Below, in pieces: positions 38,817 through 40,628 of a DNA stretch of 40,628 nucleotides (position 1 is the first letter of the stretch; each line of letters begins with the position of its first letter). This DNA is from JACDAN01 sp035711385. Its GTDB lineage: Bacteria > Actinomycetota > Thermoleophilia > Gaiellales > Gaiellaceae. The stretch spans positions 1 to 40,628 of the forward strand of contig DASTCG010000096.1 of the NCBI GenBank assembly GCA_035711385.1, read 5' to 3'. The notes beneath the pieces are model-generated. The model saw only the letters and a program-made list of their open reading frames with translations, was not told where the DNA came from and ran no database searches. The translations under genes were made by a program, and so were the position numbers.

Positions 38817-39007
38817 CCTCCCCTGTAGCCGACGGGGCCGGCGCCGGCGGCGGCGCTCATTCCGGAACGACTGGGGTGCCAGACGCCGACCCCCTTGGTC
38901 TCGCCGGGCGTCCGGTCCTCGACGAACGTGTAGCGCGGGTGGGCGTCGTCCCGCGCAGGGATCCTCTCTGGCTCGTGAGGCGAGCCCTCCGACCTCGCCG
39001 GTGGCAA
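38810..39007 (-). CDS. small hypothetical protein downstream of metK
   Basis: 65 aa if started at TTG 39007; no ATG or GTG fits. Third codon positions are almost all G/C. The sequence contains RIPARDDAHPRYTFVEDRTP and ends GPVGYRGGY, a composition that looks like a real protein. It overlaps the DtxR gene by 7 nt, convergently. I do not recognise the family. The true start may be later (for example just before ERIPARDD), or the 5' part may be damaged, since the coding-like region upstream also looks frameshifted. Confidence 0.4.
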   Translation of the reverse strand: MPPARSEGSPHEPERIPARDDAHPRYTFVEDRTPGETKGVGVWHPSRSGMSAAAGAGPVGYRGGY

Positions 39008-39015
39008 CCTGGTTG

Positions 39016-39305
39016 CTACGCCTTCGTCGCGGCCAGGAGCCTGGCGAGCGCGGCGGCGTCCAGCTCGCCGCGGTTCTTCGCGAGGGCGATCACTGCGGCC
39101 TGCTTCGTCACGTGCTTCAGGTTCGCAGCTGGGGCGGAGGTTCCTGCCGGGGCGGGAGGGACTGTCCCTCGGCCGTGGCCCCGGCGGGCGTGTCCTTCGT
39201 CACGAAAGCGTGACGAGTCTCGCGGCCCCGCGGCGCGAAAAGCGCCGGTGCGGCATCCTCGGCCTGCGGCGTGCCGGCGGAGGCTGTCCCGAGGGGACGA
39301 CCCAT
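39016..39305 (-). pseudogene. possible frameshifted small gene after metK
   Basis: From ATG 39305 one frame reads on through APALFAPRGRETRHAFVTKDTPAG. Near 39168 the coding-like signal moves to another frame, through APAANLKHVTKQAAV and ALAKNRGELDAAALARLLA, to a stop at 39016. One G missing from the GAGGG run at this point would join the two into a ~96-aa protein, with the second part predicted helical. It may be an assembly or sequencing error, a decaying gene, or two unrelated frames. It begins 20 nt after metK. Function unknown. Confidence 0.3.
39156..39170. other. 15-bp palindrome GAGGGAC-T-GTCCCTC
   Basis: A perfect 7+7 bp palindrome with a single central base, at the point where the reading frame appears to change after metK. 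A second perfect hairpin, TCGTCACG-AAAG-CGTGACGA, lies near 39208. Together they may be folded RNA or the remains of an inserted repeat. Confidence 0.4.
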
Positions 39306-39324
39306 CCGGTCGGGTGCCCCTGCG

Positions 39325-40578
39325 CTAGGAGACGGTCGTCGTCGTCTCGGCGAGCCCGGCGGCGGCCTTGAGCGCTGCCGCCTTGTCCGTCCGCTCCCAC
39401 GTGAAGTCGTGGTCGTCTCGCCCGAAATGCCCGTACGCGGCGGTCTTCGCATAGATCGGCCGACGCAGGTCGAGGTCGCGGATGAGGGCGCCAGGCCGGA
39501 GGTCGAAATGCTCGCGGACGAGCTCCTCGATCCGTGCGACCGGGATCTTCTCCGTCTCGAAGGTGCGGACTGCGACCGAGACCGGATGCGCCACGCCGAT
39601 CGCGTACGCGACGTTCACCTCGACCCGGTCCGCGAGCTCCGCGGCGACGATGTTCTTCGCCACGTACCGGGCGGCGTAGGCCGCCGAGCGGTCGACCTTC
39701 GTCGGGTCCTTGCCCGAGAAGGCCCCGCCGCCGTGGCGCGCTGCCCCGCCGTACGTGTCGACGATGATCTTGCGCCCGGTGAGCCCGGTGTCGCCCATCG
39801 GCCCGCCGAGCACGAACTTCCCGGTCGGGTTCACGTAGACGAAGTCGCGGTCGTCGTACAGCCGGCGCTCGTCGTAGAGGCGTGGGTCGAGGATCGGGTG
39901 GAGCACGTGCTCGATCACGTCCTCCTTGATCGTCTCGGGATCGACGTTCGCCTCGTGCTGGGTCGAGACCAGCAACCGGACGATCTCGACCGGCGTCTGA
40001 CGCCCGTGCTCGTCCACCTCGTACCGGACAGTGACCTGCGCCTTGCCGTCCGGCCGGAGGTACTTCAGCTGCTCGGACTTCCGGACGCCGGCGAGCCGCC
40101 GCGCGATCTTGTGCGCAAGCATGATCGGGAGCGGCATCAGCTCCTGCGACTCGTTCGTCGCGTAGCCGAACATCATCCCCTGGTCGCCGGCCCCGATCTG
40201 GTCGATCGGGTCGTCGTCGCCCGGATCGTGCTGGGTCTCGTACGAGTGGTCGACGCCCTGCGCGATGTCTGGCGACTGCTCGTCGATCGCCACGACGACG
40301 CCGCAGGTGTTGGCGTCGAAGCCCCACTCCGAGTGCGTGTAGCCGATCTCGCCGATCTTCCGGCGCACGAGGGACGGGATGTCGACGTAGGTCTCGGTCG
40401 AGATCTCCCCCGCAACGACCACGAGCCCGGTGGTGATGAGCGTCTCGCAGGCGACTCGGCCGGCCTGGTCGTCCTTGAGCACCGCATCGAGCACGGTGTC
40501 GGACACCTGGTCGGCGATCTTGTCCGGGTGGCCTTCCGTGACCGACTCGGAGGTGAAGAGGAAGTCGCGCGGAGCCAT
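39325..40578 (-). CDS. metK: S-adenosylmethionine synthetase
   Basis: 417 aa. It makes S-adenosylmethionine from ATP and methionine. The ATP and metal motif GHPDK (His17, Asp19), the methionine-loop GAGDQGMMFGYA, and the P-loop-like GGGAFSGKDPTKVDRSAAY are intact. The length is slightly greater than in E. coli (384). ATG 40578. A TAGCCT box lies 11 nt upstream, overlapping the stop of a gene cut by the window edge. No SAM riboswitch is seen in the short upstream gap. Confidence 0.97.
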   Translation of the reverse strand: MAPRDFLFTSESVTEGHPDKIADQVSDTVLDAVLKDDQAGRVACETLITTGLVVVAGEISTETYVDIPSLVRRKIGEIGYTHSEWGFDANTCGVVVAIDEQSPDIAQGVDHSYETQHDPGDDDPIDQIGAGDQGMMFGYATNESQELMPLPIMLAHKIARRLAGVRKSEQLKYLRPDGKAQVTVRYEVDEHGRQTPVEIVRLLVSTQHEANVDPETIKEDVIEHVLHPILDPRLYDERRLYDDRDFVYVNPTGKFVLGGPMGDTGLTGRKIIVDTYGGAARHGGGAFSGKDPTKVDRSAAYAARYVAKNIVAAELADRVEVNVAYAIGVAHPVSVAVRTFETEKIPVARIEELVREHFDLRPGALIRDLDLRRPIYAKTAAYGHFGRDDHDFTWERTDKAAALKAAAGLAETTTTVS

Positions 40579-40592
40579 GACGCCCGCAGAGG

Positions 40593-40628
40593 CTACTGAA
40601 TCTCGACGAAGACCAGCGACGTCGCGAG
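40593..40628 (-). CDS. C-terminal end of an unidentified gene, cut by window edge
   Basis: The minus-strand frame entering at the right edge reads LATSLVFVEIQ and stops at TAG (40593-40595), 14 nt before metK. Too short to identify; a gene upstream of metK in the same direction is expected. Confidence 0.35.
   Translation of the reverse strand, partial: LATSLVFVEIQ

Noticed and set aside
39156..39300. A fourth ~150-bp mobile element downstream of metK
   Set aside because: Palindromes are present, but the outer ends do not match as inverted repeats, so no boundary could be supported.
40579..40628. SAM riboswitch before metK
   Set aside because: Only 50 bp are available and they hold the end of another reading frame; no conserved stem is seen.
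1..40628. tRNA, rRNA, CRISPR array, integrase or transposase genes
   Set aside because: None was recognisable on either strand.

Overview
The window is GC-rich DNA (about 70% by eye) with dense, mostly overlapping genes, many GTG and TTG starts and strong G/C bias at third codon positions. The gene content is actinobacterial: a CysO/CysM/Mec cysteine pathway, an Lhr-type helicase, a stand-alone LigD-type polymerase and the order metK ... priA-def-fmt-rsmB-rpe-ribD-ribE-ribBA-ribH. A deep-branching soil actinobacterium of the Thermoleophilia type (Solirubrobacterales/Gaiellales) fits best. That placement is an inference from gene content and order; no rRNA gene is present to confirm it.

Layout. 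1-3638 (minus): most of a large Lhr-family helicase that runs off the left edge. 3662-8946 (plus): a tightly packed run of methyltransferase, GMC oxidoreductase, HIT-like protein, Bcp-type peroxiredoxin, DUF1028 protein, HhH-GPD protein and Nudix hydrolase. 9029-12511 (plus): three exported proteins, the last a trypsin-like protease with PKD-like domains; a 163-bp foldback element lies before it. 12520-14617 (minus): LigD-type polymerase and acyl-CoA dehydrogenase. 14656-15702 (plus): exported BNR-repeat protein. 15716-17580 (minus): FAD/Rieske oxidoreductase coupled to a glyoxalase-fold protein. 17629-19167 (plus): YtcJ-like amidohydrolase. 19168-19323: an element with 16-bp inverted ends. 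19323-22819 (minus): TPR protein, a 29-codon small ORF, the primary sigma factor and an M20 peptidase.

22866-26624 (plus): a sulfur-carrier cysteine operon (rhodanese-MoeB, CysO, CysM, Mec) followed by a sarcosine-oxidase-like enzyme. 26617-28381 (minus): cupredoxin, membrane protein, lone receiver protein and ribosomal protein L28. 28408-37316 (minus): riboflavin genes preceded by rpe, rsmB, fmt, def and priA. 37337-38816: an FTR1-type iron permease and a DtxR-family regulator, divergent around a perfect 7+7 bp palindrome. 38810-40578 (minus): metK followed by two doubtful small coding regions.

The features most worth a second look are these. (1) CysO ends in Gly-Gly-Cys, so the primary translation product itself looks like the CysO-Cys substrate of the neighbouring Mec protease. 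(2) A TANNNT -10-like box lies 6-9 nt before about 15 start codons, suggesting widespread leaderless transcription. (3) Three intergenic elements of about 160 bp with inverted ends sit exactly at gene ends, one of them supplying the last codons of rsmB. (4) A 29-codon ORF sits between the TPR gene and rpoD. (5) Two small, GC3-rich coding-like regions lie downstream of metK. No tRNA, rRNA, CRISPR array, transposase gene or recognisable riboswitch was seen.
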